Origin: Gp6-AA40 sp050742535
GTDB taxonomy: Bacteria; Acidobacteriota; Vicinamibacteria; Vicinamibacterales; UBA2999
Direction of reading: 5' to 3'
Length of the DNA: 22,346 bases
Assembly (NCBI GenBank): GCA_050742535.1
Contig: JBOGIQ010000058.1
Span: forward strand, 1-22,346
Every line of letters starts with the position of its first letter. Position 1 is the stretch's first letter. The notes under the pieces are model-generated. The model worked only from the letters and a program-made list of their open reading frames with translations. It did not search any database and had not been told where the DNA came from. Shown piece by piece: positions 1 through 6,322 of the stretch. The translations under genes were made by a program, and so were the position numbers.

Positions 1-93
1 CCTTGTCAGGTCCGCGCGGGCGGGGCTGACAAGCCCCGCCCCACAGGCGACGATGAACAGCGCCGCGATCAGCCTTTTCGTACCAGCAGCCAT
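1..93 (-). CDS. Secreted protein, N-terminal part only (third gene of the B12 uptake operon)
   Basis: Only the first 31 codons are in the window. They read as a signal peptide: MAAGTKR (positive n-region), then LIAALFIVACGAGLVS (hydrophobic core), then PARA before D, a good signal peptidase I site. IVAC at residues 14-17 also fits a lipobox, so a lipoprotein is possible. The start ATG (93-91) is preceded by GGAGG at 110-106 and lies inside the 3' end of btuC, overlapping it by 25 bp in another frame, so the two genes are probably translated together. By position after btuD-btuC and under the same cobalamin riboswitch, this is likely the periplasmic binding protein BtuF or the outer-membrane receptor BtuB. 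That is inference; the mature part is outside the window. Confidence 0.7.
   Translation of the reverse strand, partial: MAAGTKRLIAALFIVACGAGLVSPARADLTR
18..41. repeat. Perfect 10-bp inverted repeat with GACA loop
   Basis: GGGCGGGGCT (18-27), loop GACA, AGCCCCGCCC (32-41). It lies inside the signal-peptide coding part of the left-edge gene and encodes the GAGLVSPAR stretch on the minus strand. It may be a further repeat family of this genome, but there is only one copy in the window. Confidence 0.6.
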
Positions 94-1145
94 AAAAAGA
101 ACGGACCTCCGATCATCGCGGTCAGAACGCCGACCGGGAGTTCGACCGGCGCCAGCAGCGTCCGTGCGCCGAGATCACAGGCGACGAGGAACGCCGCGCC
201 GAAGAGCGTCGATGCCGGCAACACAATGCGATGATCGACGCCGACGAGCAGCCGCACCAGATGCGGCACGACGATGCCGATGAAGCCGATCGGACCGGCC
301 AGCGAGACCGCGGCACTGGTTGCCAGCGAGGCGCTGAAAAAGGCCAGACGCTGCGCGCGGACAACGTCGACGCCGCGTGTCGCGGCGGCATCGGGCCCGA
401 GGCTCAGTACGTTCAGCGCCGACGGCAGCATCGCAAACACCGCGAAGGCGATCGCCACCAGCGGCACTGCCGCGATGATCGGCTGGTAGCTGCCGACGTC
501 GAGGTCGCCCATCAGCCAGCGCGAGGCGCGATACGCCTGGGCGAAGTCGGCGAAGTACTGCGCGAACATGATCAACGCGGAAAAGAACGAGTTCAGCGTG
601 ACGCCGGCGAGCAGCAGCACCGCAGTGGACATCGCACGGCGGTACGGCGTGGCCAGGCGGTAGACGATTCCGGTGGCAACGGCGGCGCCGGCAAAACTGG
701 CCAGCGGGACCGTCGAAAACGGTCCGACGCTGAGGCTGACGCCGAAGATGAGGACCAGCATCGCACCGAGCGATGCGCCGGCAGACACGCCGAGGGTGAA
801 CGGCGTCGCCAGCGGATTGCGCAGCAGCGCCTGGAAGACGACTCCGGCCGCGGCGAACGCCGCGCCGACGAGCGCTCCGGACAGCACGCGCGGCAGCCGC
901 GCGACGAAGAAGATCTGCGCGTCGACGTTGTCGCCGAACGGGATGGATCGATCGAACGCGCGCGCCAGGCTGATGCGCGTGCTGCCGACGAGCGGCGCTA
1001 ACACGATCGCGGCAATGGCCAGCGCGCCAAAACCGGCAAGCGTGATGGCCAGCCGGGTTCTGATCGGCTTGAGGGCTGGCTGCTCGACCACGTCCACCCC
1101 AAGCGCCGGCCTCGCCGACGCCGCGACGCGCGAAGGCGGGCTCAT
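69..1145 (-). CDS. btuC: FecCD/BtuC-family ABC transporter permease
   Basis: Inner-membrane permease of a vitamin B12 (or siderophore) importer, 358 aa, normal for the family. Family signatures are visible: RLPRVLSGALVGAAFAAAG (84-101) followed by FQALLRNPLATPFTLGVSAG (104-123), the cytoplasmic-loop motif GPIGFIGIVVPHLVR (284-298) that couples to the ATPase, and ELPVGVLTAMIGGPFFLWLL near the C-terminus. The rest is a series of about ten hydrophobic segments. The ATG at 1145 is chosen because it gives an ATGA overlap with the btuD stop; an upstream extension to 1307 would only add a basic, low-complexity tail from the shadow of btuD. B12 as substrate is inferred from the cobalamin riboswitch in front of the operon; the family alone would also allow Fe-siderophore or haem. 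Confidence 0.93.
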   Translation of the reverse strand: MSPPSRVAASARPALGVDVVEQPALKPIRTRLAITLAGFGALAIAAIVLAPLVGSTRISLARAFDRSIPFGDNVDAQIFFVARLPRVLSGALVGAAFAAAGVVFQALLRNPLATPFTLGVSAGASLGAMLVLIFGVSLSVGPFSTVPLASFAGAAVATGIVYRLATPYRRAMSTAVLLLAGVTLNSFFSALIMFAQYFADFAQAYRASRWLMGDLDVGSYQPIIAAVPLVAIAFAVFAMLPSALNVLSLGPDAAATRGVDVVRAQRLAFFSASLATSAAVSLAGPIGFIGIVVPHLVRLLVGVDHRIVLPASTLFGAAFLVACDLGARTLLAPVELPVGVLTAMIGGPFFLWLLVRKG

Positions 1146-1945
1146 GGGCGCTGCACCGGAATCACCGTGATGTGGCCCGCGCGCTCGTGGAACGAGACAT
1201 CCGCGATCACGCCATAGAGCTGCTTGACGGTGGCGGATGTGAGGACCTCGCGCGTCGGCCCCTGCATCAGCACCTGTCCCTCTCTGAGGAGTACCAGCGT
1301 GTCGCACAGCGACGCGGCCAGATTCAGATCGTGCGTCGCCAGCACCATCGTCACCCGGCGTTCCCGATTCAGCTCCTTGAGCAGCGAGGCGATCTCCAGC
1401 TGGTAGCCAAGGTCGAGCGATGCGGTTGGCTCGTCGAGCAGGAGCACATTGGGCTTCTGGGCCAGCGCGCTGGCGATCACGACGCGCTGTTTCTCGCCGC
1501 CGCTGAGTGTCATGTAGGAGCGGTTCGCCAGGTGAGCCGTGCCGGTGGCGGCGAGTGATTCACGCGCGATGGCGAGGTCGTCCGGCCCTTCGAGCTGAAA
1601 GGCGCCGAGGTGCGGGTGCCGGCCCATCAGCACCATCTCGAGCACTGTGAAGTCGAACGCCGGATGCGTTTCCTGCGGCACGACGGCGATCTGCTGCGCA
1701 ATCGCCCGCGCCGAGAGGCCGCGCAGTTCGCGCTGCCCCAGGCGCACGGATCCGAGCTCCGGCTTCAGAACGCCCGACATCAGCTTGAGCAGCGTCGTCT
1801 TGCCGCATCCGTTCGGGCCGAGCAGGCCCGTCAGCGAGCGCGGTGCGACGGTGACACTGACATCGCGCAGCGCGAATTCATCGTGGTGTCCGGCTTTAGC
1901 CGGATTTGAATAGCTGTACGAGAGACGATCGGCGGAGAGTGTCAT
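1142..1945 (-). CDS. btuD: ABC transporter ATP-binding protein (BtuD/FepC type)
   Basis: Cytoplasmic ATPase that powers the BtuC permease, 267 aa. Visible in order: Walker A GPNGCGKT (43-50), Q-loop Gln91, signature LSGGEKQRV (147-155), Walker B VLLLDEP (167-173), D-loop SLD and H-loop His205 in ATHD. The ATG at 1945 is preferred over the longer frame to 2047 because the upstream part is the 3' end of the cobalamin riboswitch and its expression platform. Its stop overlaps the btuC start by 4 bp. Odd feature: residues 14-23 (NPAKAGHHDE), between the first strand (LSYSYSN) and FALRDVS, are encoded by a CTTTAG-core palindromic repeat, an in-frame addition in a surface loop of the N-terminal sheet. 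All catalytic motifs are intact, so the protein should be active. Confidence 0.93.
   Translation of the reverse strand: MTLSADRLSYSYSNPAKAGHHDEFALRDVSVTVAPRSLTGLLGPNGCGKTTLLKLMSGVLKPELGSVRLGQRELRGLSARAIAQQIAVVPQETHPAFDFTVLEMVLMGRHPHLGAFQLEGPDDLAIARESLAATGTAHLANRSYMTLSGGEKQRVVIASALAQKPNVLLLDEPTASLDLGYQLEIASLLKELNRERRVTMVLATHDLNLAASLCDTLVLLREGQVLMQGPTREVLTSATVKQLYGVIADVSFHERAGHITVIPVQRP
1889..1904. repeat. Palindromic repeat, family A, inside btuD
   Basis: TCCGGCTTTAGCCGGA, a perfect 6-bp inverted repeat around TTTA. The same 16-mer occurs at 11187-11202, and a one-base variant (TTCA) at 3482-3497. Here it is translated in frame as part of NPAKAGH of BtuD. Confidence 0.85.
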
Positions 1946-1982
1946 GTCCGTGCGGCGTCCTTCGCGCCGAAAGCAGGACCGC

Positions 1983-2192
1983 GCCGGATGAGAGGTCTCC
2001 TGGCTCGCGGAGTCTTTGACGATTCGGTTTGTCTTCCCGCGTGACACCCCTAAAGGGGCGTCCTACGAATCGGTGTTCCCGTAGGGCACCCCTTCAGGGG
2101 TGCCATCCGCAGTGACGTGGTGCGACCGAATCTCTCCGCTTACAGTGGCGGGACCGCGTGGGCTTCACACCCACTTCCCTGTTCAACCGGCT
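1983..2192 (-). promoter_or_regulatory. Cobalamin (AdoCbl) riboswitch controlling btuDC
   Basis: Read on the minus strand, the region contains the conserved parts of a cobalamin riboswitch in order: a GGGAA block followed by a GTGGG-TGTGAAG-CCCAC hairpin, then GCCACTGTAAGCGG (the ACTGTNANCGG core), a long arm with CACTG and GGGAAGAC, and finally the B12 box AGCCAGGAGACCTC (about 2005-1992). Closing P1 pairs GCCGG (2191-2187) with CCGGC (1987-1983). AUUCGGU pairs with ACCGAAU and GCGGAG with CUCCGC to close the peripheral arm. After P1, GUCCU/AGGAC can form the kissing hairpin just before the btuD start, so control is probably at translation initiation. The arm between CACTG and GGGAA holds two palindromic repeats. 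Confidence 0.92.
2042..2107. repeat. Two convergent family C palindromic repeats in the riboswitch arm
   Basis: Copy 1, minus orientation, about 2042-2065, reads GTAGGACGCCCCTTTAGGGG on that strand. Copy 2, plus orientation, 2081-2107, has the perfect 20-bp palindrome GGCACCCCTTCAGGGGTGCC at 2085-2104. About 15 bp separates them. They form an inverted pair, like the paired REP units of enterobacteria, and together make the apical extension of one riboswitch arm. Confidence 0.8.
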
Positions 2193-2199
2193 AGAATTG

Positions 2200-2246
2200 A
2201 ACCGGGCTTGATTGTCCCCATTTGCGCCGGAAAATCAAACCCGGTT
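2200..2246. repeat. Long imperfect inverted repeat before mqnE
   Basis: AACCGGGCTTGATTGTCC (2200-2217) and GGAAAATCAAACCCGGTT (2229-2246) pair at 16 of 18 positions with an 11-base loop. It lies between the riboswitch start (minus) and the mqnE start (plus). On the minus strand weak promoter-like elements for the riboswitch transcript fall in the arms (TTTGAT, 17 bases, GACAAT). It may be an operator, a hairpin in the mqnE 5' leader, or both. Confidence 0.6.
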
Positions 2247-2256
2247 TGTTTTTCAC

Positions 2257-3384
2257 ATGAAATCGCGCCTTCGCGCGGCCGGACTGGCCGGGATCGACGA
2301 CAAGTTGCAGGCGGGCGAACGGCTCACGCTGCAGGACGGCGTGCGCCTGTTCGACGCGCCCGATCTGCTTGCCGTCGGCTGGCTGGCGAACCGCGAGCGC
2401 GAGCGACGCCATGGCGCGCGGACCTACTTCAACTACAACCTCCGCCTCGAGCCGACCAACGTGTGCGAGGCGAGCTGCCTGTTCTGCTCGTTCGCGCGGC
2501 TGAAGCCCGGTATGCCCGAGGCCTACACGATGTCGCTCGAAGAGGCCTGGGACAAGCTTCGTCAGCGCGCGAATCAGCCGCTGACCGAGCTTCACATCGT
2601 CAACGGCCTGAACCCGCACCTGCCGTTCAGCTACTACACGGACCTTCTGCGCGGCTTCAAGCGAATCCGTCCTGGCATTCACCTGAAGTGCTTCACCGCC
2701 GTCGAGATCGCGTACTTTGCGGACTTGTACCAGATGACCGACGAGCAGGTCCTGCGCGAGCTGATCGACGCCGGACTCGACTCGCTCCCCGGCGGCGGCG
2801 CCGAGATCTTCGCCGAGCGTGTTCGTCGCAAGATCTGCCACGACAAGGCCGACGCCGATCGCTACCTCTCAATCCATCGTCTTGCGCATCAGCTTGGGCT
2901 GAAGACCAACGTCACGATGCTCTATGGTCACATCGAGACGATGGAGGAGCGCGTTGACCACATGCTGCGTGCCCGTGCGCTGCAGGACGAGACCGGCGGG
3001 TTCCAGGCGTTCATCCCGCTGGCCTTTCATCCGGACAACAACCAGATGCGGAAGCTGCCGGCGCCGAGCGGCACCGACACGCTGCGCGTGCATGCTGTAT
3101 CGCGGCTGATGCTCGACAACATTCCGCACGTCAAGGCCTTCTGGATTGCGACCGGGCTGGAAGTCGCGCAGACGGCGCTGTGGTTTGGCGTCGACGATCT
3201 CGACGGCACGGTGCAGGAAGAAAAGATTTACCACATGGCCGGGTCGCAGACGCCTGAAGGCATGACGACGGCTGCGCTGACCCGGCTCGTCCGCGCCGCT
3301 GGCCGCGAACCGCTCGAGCGCGACACCTTCTACAACATCGTCGATATTCCTCAGGTTTCGGAGCCTCTGGTTCAGACGCTATAA
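2257..3384 (+). CDS. mqnE: Aminofutalosine synthase (radical SAM), menaquinone pathway
   Basis: Radical SAM enzyme that joins SAM-derived adenosyl to the enolpyruvyl benzoate made by MqnA, giving aminofutalosine, the committed precursor of menaquinone in the futalosine route. 375 aa, usual length. The cluster motif CX3CX2C is seen as Cys70, Cys74 and Cys77 in LEPTNVCEASCLFCSFARL; other family blocks are YFNYNLRLEPTN, ELHIVNGLNPHLPFSYY, GIHLKCFTAVEI and DAGLDSLPGGGAEIFAERVR, which separate it from the related MqnC. The ATG at 2257 gives the family's normal N-terminus; a TTG at 2212 would add 15 unrelated residues across the inverted repeat. No clear Shine-Dalgarno precedes the ATG. nadA follows after 122 bp. 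Other mqn genes are not in the window. Confidence 0.93.
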   Translation: MKSRLRAAGLAGIDDKLQAGERLTLQDGVRLFDAPDLLAVGWLANRERERRHGARTYFNYNLRLEPTNVCEASCLFCSFARLKPGMPEAYTMSLEEAWDKLRQRANQPLTELHIVNGLNPHLPFSYYTDLLRGFKRIRPGIHLKCFTAVEIAYFADLYQMTDEQVLRELIDAGLDSLPGGGAEIFAERVRRKICHDKADADRYLSIHRLAHQLGLKTNVTMLYGHIETMEERVDHMLRARALQDETGGFQAFIPLAFHPDNNQMRKLPAPSGTDTLRVHAVSRLMLDNIPHVKAFWIATGLEVAQTALWFGVDDLDGTVQEEKIYHMAGSQTPEGMTTAALTRLVRAAGREPLERDTFYNIVDIPQVSEPLVQTL

Positions 3385-3385
3385 T
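3380..3385 (+). promoter_or_regulatory. Possible -10 box of a nadA promoter
   Basis: TATAAT overlaps the mqnE stop codon. A start site about 6-8 bases downstream would fall at the beginning of the 12-bp stem at 3392. No convincing -35 element is seen, so this is suggestive only. Confidence 0.35.
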
Positions 3386-3391
3386 TGAGGC

Positions 3392-3440
3392 AGTCCAAAT
3401 CCCACGGGCAACAAGCCCGGCTGAGGGGTTTGGGCTTTTT
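3392..3440 (+). terminator. Two-tier hairpin with T-run between mqnE and nadA (terminator or leader RNA)
   Basis: Outer stem of 12 pairs, AGTCCAAATCCC (3392-3403) with GGGGTTTGGGCT (3425-3436), including two G-U pairs. Inner stem CGGGC/GCCCG (3405-3409, 3415-3419) with AACAA loop. An unpaired GCTGA (3420-3424) lies on the 3' side and T5 follows. The shape fits a rho-independent terminator of mqnE or a transcription-attenuating leader of nadA. A riboswitch is possible, since NAD+-sensing RNAs upstream of nadA are known in Acidobacteria, but I cannot match the conserved nucleotides of that class from memory. Confidence 0.6.
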
Positions 3441-3446
3441 CACGTC

Positions 3447-3476
3447 CGGAGATTGAGAAATGTTTCACAATCTCCG
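3447..3476 (+). promoter_or_regulatory. Second hairpin in the nadA leader
   Basis: Perfect 9-bp stem CGGAGATTG (3447-3455) with CAATCTCCG (3468-3476), with a possible further GAAA/TTTC pairing inside. It stands directly between the terminator-like hairpin and the family A repeat, so three hairpins are stacked in the mqnE-nadA gap. Confidence 0.6.
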
Positions 3477-3481
3477 TGGAG

Positions 3482-3497
3482 TCCGGCTTCAGCCGGA
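3482..3497. repeat. Palindromic repeat, family A, before nadA
   Basis: TCCGGCTTCAGCCGGA with the flank GTGGAG also seen at 11181-11186. It ends 9 bp before the nadA ATG. The following ATAAGGGGCG contains the likely Shine-Dalgarno (AAGGGG), so the start signal abuts the repeat. Confidence 0.85.
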
Positions 3498-3506
3498 TAA
3501 GGGGCG

Positions 3507-4667
3507 ATGGCTACGATCATTCCGCTGCTGACCGAGTTCGAAAAAGAGCACATCTCAGAGCGCCAGGCGCTGCCCGAGAAATATCTCGGTCTGCCCGACG
3601 AGGAGATGGATCGCCGTATTGCCGCCGCGCGCGCGACACTCGGGAAGCGGCTCGTCATCCTCGGCCATCACTATCAGCGCGACGAAGTGATTAAGTTCGC
3701 CGACTACACCGGCGACTCGTTCCGGCTTGCCCGTCAGGTGGCGCAGCGGCCCGACGCCGACTACATCGTGTTCTGCGGCGTGCACTTCATGGCGGAAAGC
3801 GCGGACATCCTGTCGGCGCCGCATCAGCAGGTCATCCTGCCTGACCTGGCCGCCGGCTGCTCGATGGCCGACATGGTCGAGCCGGAGCAGCTCGAGACGT
3901 GCTGGGAAGAGCTGCAGCAGATGGGCATCTCCCCTCGACAGAGCTCGGGGCTGGCGGGCGTCGTCCCGGTGACGTACATCAACTCGGCGGCGTCCATTAA
4001 GTCCTTCGTCGGCGAGCGTGGCGGTACCGTCTGCACGTCATCGAATGCGGCGGCTACGCTCAAATGGGCGTTCGAGCGTGGCGAGAAGATCCTCTTCATG
4101 CCCGACCAGCACCTCGGACGCAACACCGCCTGCAAGCTGGGTGTTCCGCTCGATCGGATGGTCGTGTGGAATCCCAACGAGGTTTTTGGCGGGCTCGATC
4201 CCGAGGATGTCCAGCGCGCGAAGATGATCTTGTGGAAGGGGCACTGCTCGGTGCACGAGCGTTTCACGGCGAAGCAGATCGAGGCCGTGCGCCGGCAGCA
4301 TCCCGGCATCCGCGTCATCGTCCATCCCGAGGTGCCGTGGGACGTCGTGCAGGCCGCGGACGACAACGGCAGCACGGAATACATCCTCAAGACAGTGCGC
4401 GAGAGCGCGCCGGGTTCTGTGTGGGCCGTCGGGACCGAAGTGCATCTCGTGAACCGGCTTGCGCACGAGGTCGCGCCGGACAAGACGGTGATCTCCTTGG
4501 ATCAGTTCGGCTGCCTGTGCTCGACGATGTTCCGCGTTTCCCCGAACCACCTGCTCTGGATTCTCGAAGAGCTGGTCGAAGGCCGCGTGCACAACCGCAT
4601 CGTCGTCTTGGACGAGGAGAAGCACTGGAATAAAGTGGCGCTCGACCGTATGCTCTCCATTTCGTAG
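3507..4667 (+). CDS. nadA: Quinolinate synthase, [4Fe-4S] enzyme of NAD synthesis
   Basis: Condenses iminoaspartate (from NadB) with dihydroxyacetone phosphate to quinolinate, the first committed step of de novo NAD synthesis, in the cytoplasm. 386 aa, the long NadA form. Family blocks: LGHHYQRDEV (52-61), DYTGDS (66-71), YIVFCGVHFMAESADIL (86-102), LPDLAAGCSMADM (111-123), YINSAASIKS, TSSNA, GHCSVHERF (245-253), HPEVPWDVV, GSTEYI and GTEVHLVNRLA (309-319). Likely cluster ligands are Cys118, Cys247 and one of Cys336/Cys338 in FGCLCSTMFR. The start ATG has AAGGGG 4 bases upstream, just after a palindromic repeat. The gene follows mqnE on the same strand but has a structured leader and a possible promoter of its own. 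nadB and nadC are not in the window. Confidence 0.95.
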   Translation: MATIIPLLTEFEKEHISERQALPEKYLGLPDEEMDRRIAAARATLGKRLVILGHHYQRDEVIKFADYTGDSFRLARQVAQRPDADYIVFCGVHFMAESADILSAPHQQVILPDLAAGCSMADMVEPEQLETCWEELQQMGISPRQSSGLAGVVPVTYINSAASIKSFVGERGGTVCTSSNAAATLKWAFERGEKILFMPDQHLGRNTACKLGVPLDRMVVWNPNEVFGGLDPEDVQRAKMILWKGHCSVHERFTAKQIEAVRRQHPGIRVIVHPEVPWDVVQAADDNGSTEYILKTVRESAPGSVWAVGTEVHLVNRLAHEVAPDKTVISLDQFGCLCSTMFRVSPNHLLWILEELVEGRVHNRIVVLDEEKHWNKVALDRMLSIS

Positions 4668-4668
4668 T

Positions 4669-4686
4669 GTCCGCCTTCAGGCGGAC
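4669..4686. repeat. Palindromic repeat, family B, after nadA
   Basis: GTCCGCCTTCAGGCGGAC, a perfect 7-bp inverted repeat round TTCA. It begins one base after the nadA stop and shares the flank CGTAGT with the copy at 15574-15591. Read in the VRLKADL frame it gives the peptide typical of this repeat. The next gene's AAGGA Shine-Dalgarno follows within 10 bp. Confidence 0.85.
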
Positions 4687-4699
4687 CTGAAGGATCTCT

Positions 4700-5188
4700 A
4701 TGCGACGTGCGCTATCGCTCGGCGCGATCGGCATAAGCCTCTGGTCGTCCGTGGTTTGCGGAGGCCAGTCAACGGAGGCGCTGCCTGCCGCTCCGCGCGC
4801 TCTCCTGCAAAACGCCCAGTTCGGTGTTGTGACGTCCGTCCGCGGACTGCCGCTCACCGTGCGCGGGCGGCTGGAGGACATGTGGCAGAGCCGCACACTC
4901 GACATCGCCGAGCCGGGAGGCGAGTTTCGAAGGACCGGCGCGCCCGCTGATTCGGAGCTTCCGCTCCGCCGGATGATCGCGGCGGGGTGCACCTCCGACA
5001 ATTACTGCCTCATTTATTACGAGCGCGGCGGTAATCCTCCCACCTGGCACGTCGCGCTCTTTCGCTGGACCCCGGACGCCACACGGTTCGAGTGGGGCGG
5101 CAGCGCCCCGTCCGGTCTGAAGACGATCGAGGACGTTCGGAAGGCGATCCTCTCAGGTGCGGTCAAGGCCCAAGCCGGGCCGTGGTAA
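4700..5188 (+). CDS. Hypothetical exported protein
   Basis: 162 aa, no family recognised. The N-terminus MRRALSLGAIGISLWSSVVC has a positive start and a hydrophobic stretch of about 16 residues, consistent with a signal peptide. The body is soluble, with Cys97 and Cys103 in GCTSDNYCLIYYERGG able to form a disulphide, and a strand-rich stretch TWHVALFRWTPDATRFEWGG. Near the C-terminus KTIEDVRKAILSG looks like a helix. AAGGA lies 6 bases before the ATG. It starts 32 bp after nadA, with a family B palindrome filling the gap, and is followed by the dismutase gene. A periplasmic role is likely; no function can be given. Confidence 0.75.
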   Translation: MRRALSLGAIGISLWSSVVCGGQSTEALPAAPRALLQNAQFGVVTSVRGLPLTVRGRLEDMWQSRTLDIAEPGGEFRRTGAPADSELPLRRMIAAGCTSDNYCLIYYERGGNPPTWHVALFRWTPDATRFEWGGSAPSGLKTIEDVRKAILSGAVKAQAGPW

Positions 5189-5232
5189 CCCAGGCCACCT
5201 AGGCAATCCAGGCTACCCAGCGACCCAGCAAC
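5187..5232. repeat. Degenerate short tandem repeat (CCAGGCNACC-like)
   Basis: A run of related units (acccaggcc, acctaggcaa, tccaggctac, ccagcgaccc, agcaacc) between the hypothetical gene and the dismutase. It is a decayed relative of the exact 9-bp array at 14282-14335, and both lie just upstream of a gene start. Confidence 0.55.
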
Positions 5233-5261
5233 CAGATACGATTCGTTCCTACGGAGGACGA

Positions 5262-5858
5262 ATGGCTCACGAACTTCCCCCGCTCCCGTATGACCACGCC
5301 GCGCTCGAGCCGCACATCGACGCGCAGACGATGCAGATTCATCACGGGAAGCATCACCAGACCTACGTCACGAATTTGAATAACGCGCTGCAGAACCATC
5401 CCGACCTGCAGGCCAAGAGCGTCGAGGATCTCTGCCGCGGCATCAACAGCGTTCCGGAAGCCGTCCGCACGGCGGTTCGCAACAACGGCGGCGGTCACTG
5501 GAATCACAGTATGTTCTGGAAGTGGATGGCACCCAATGCCGGCGGCGCGCCGACCGGCAAGGTTGCCGACGCAATCAACTCTGCGTTCGGCAGCTTCGAC
5601 AAGTTCAAGGAGGAGTGGGCGAAGGCGGGCGCCGGCCGCTTCGGCAGCGGCTGGGTGTGGCTGCTCAACGACGGCGGCAAGCTCTCGATCGCGAGCACGC
5701 CGAACCAGGACAACCCGTTGATGGAAGGAAAGAAAGCCATCCTCGGGCTCGACGTCTGGGAGCACGCCTACTACCTGAAATATCAGAATCGCCGTCCGGA
5801 CTACATCGGCGCCTGGTGGAATGTCGTGAACTGGGCCGAGGTCAACAAAGCGCTGTAG
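5262..5858 (+). CDS. sodA: Superoxide dismutase, Fe/Mn family (Mn-type residues)
   Basis: Converts superoxide to oxygen and peroxide. 198 aa, normal length. Metal ligands are seen at His27 (QIHHGKHH), His82 (WNHSMFW), Asp164 and His168 (LDVWEHAYYLKY). Gly77 in GGGHWNH and Gln149 in PNQDNPLM are the residues usual in Mn rather than Fe enzymes, so a Mn or cambialistic enzyme is likely. No signal peptide, so cytoplasmic. The start at 5262 has GGAGG at 5253-5257; the longer reading to 5157 only covers the repeat stretch. It stands alone in its own transcription context, 73 bp after the preceding gene. Whether the name should be sodA or sodB cannot be settled by sequence alone. Confidence 0.95.
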   Translation: MAHELPPLPYDHAALEPHIDAQTMQIHHGKHHQTYVTNLNNALQNHPDLQAKSVEDLCRGINSVPEAVRTAVRNNGGGHWNHSMFWKWMAPNAGGAPTGKVADAINSAFGSFDKFKEEWAKAGAGRFGSGWVWLLNDGGKLSIASTPNQDNPLMEGKKAILGLDVWEHAYYLKYQNRRPDYIGAWWNVVNWAEVNKAL

Positions 5859-6027
5859 TTCACACCTGGCAGGATCTGCGTACGGGCCGGCGTTGCACCG
5901 GCGCAGATTCTGCGACCTGCGACCGCCTTTCCATCCCTAACCCGTTGATTTCGCGCCGCCTCGATACCCGGCATTGCCGGTGCTTGATCCCTGCCATGAC
6001 GATGGTAGGCTTCCCGTGACCCCGAAA

Positions 6028-6303
6028 ATGACAAACCCCGAGGCGCTGCCGGATCGCGTCGATCGCATCGAGCAGAAGCTGGATTCCCTCGCCGCGTCGA
6101 TCGACCGCCGATTCGACGACGTCGACCGCCGATTCGACGACGTCGACAGACGATTCGACGACGTCGACAGACGATTCAACGAGGTGACTGACGCCCTTGT
6201 GGAGCAGCGACAGTACACCGAGTTTGCGTTCGAGCGCCTCGACAAGAAAGTGACCTCGATCGACACGAAGCTCGACGAAGTCTTGCGAATACTGCGGCGA
6301 TGA
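6028..6303 (+). CDS. Small coiled-coil protein with heptad repeats
   Basis: 91 aa from ATG 6028 (a GTG at 6016 is also possible). The protein is one long heptad coiled coil: PDRVDRIEQKLDSLAASI, then DRRFDDV three times and DRRFNEV, then TDALVEQRQYTEFAFERLDKKVTSIDTKLDEVLRILRR. Phe and Val/Ile occupy the a and d positions. The middle heptads are exact or near-exact 21-bp DNA repeats, so the coil may change length by slippage. There is no signal peptide or membrane segment. Similar orphan coiled-coil ORFs are common in bacteria; a scaffold or oligomerising role is guesswork. It ends 19 bp before the DUF4136 gene. Confidence 0.7.
   Translation: MTNPEALPDRVDRIEQKLDSLAASIDRRFDDVDRRFDDVDRRFDDVDRRFNEVTDALVEQRQYTEFAFERLDKKVTSIDTKLDEVLRILRR
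6103..6186 (+). repeat. Four 21-bp tandem repeats (DRRFDDV heptads)
   Basis: Units at 6103-6123, 6124-6144, 6145-6165 and 6166-6186. Units 1 and 2 are identical, unit 3 differs by a CGC to AGA arginine codon, and unit 4 shares that change and adds DDV to NEV. The shared codon change suggests stepwise duplication. Confidence 0.9.
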
Positions 6304-6322
6304 CCTCATAGGAAAGGCAACC

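Noticed and set aside
231..1001. Long plus-strand open frame of 256 codons opposite btuC
   Set aside because: Arg/Asp/Gln-rich translation with no fold-like pattern; it is the antisense shadow of a high-GC gene whose own product is unmistakable.
3392..3436. Calling the nadA leader an NAD+-I riboswitch outright
   Set aside because: The structure and context are suggestive, but the conserved bases of that class as I remember them are not evident, so it is listed as terminator or leader only.
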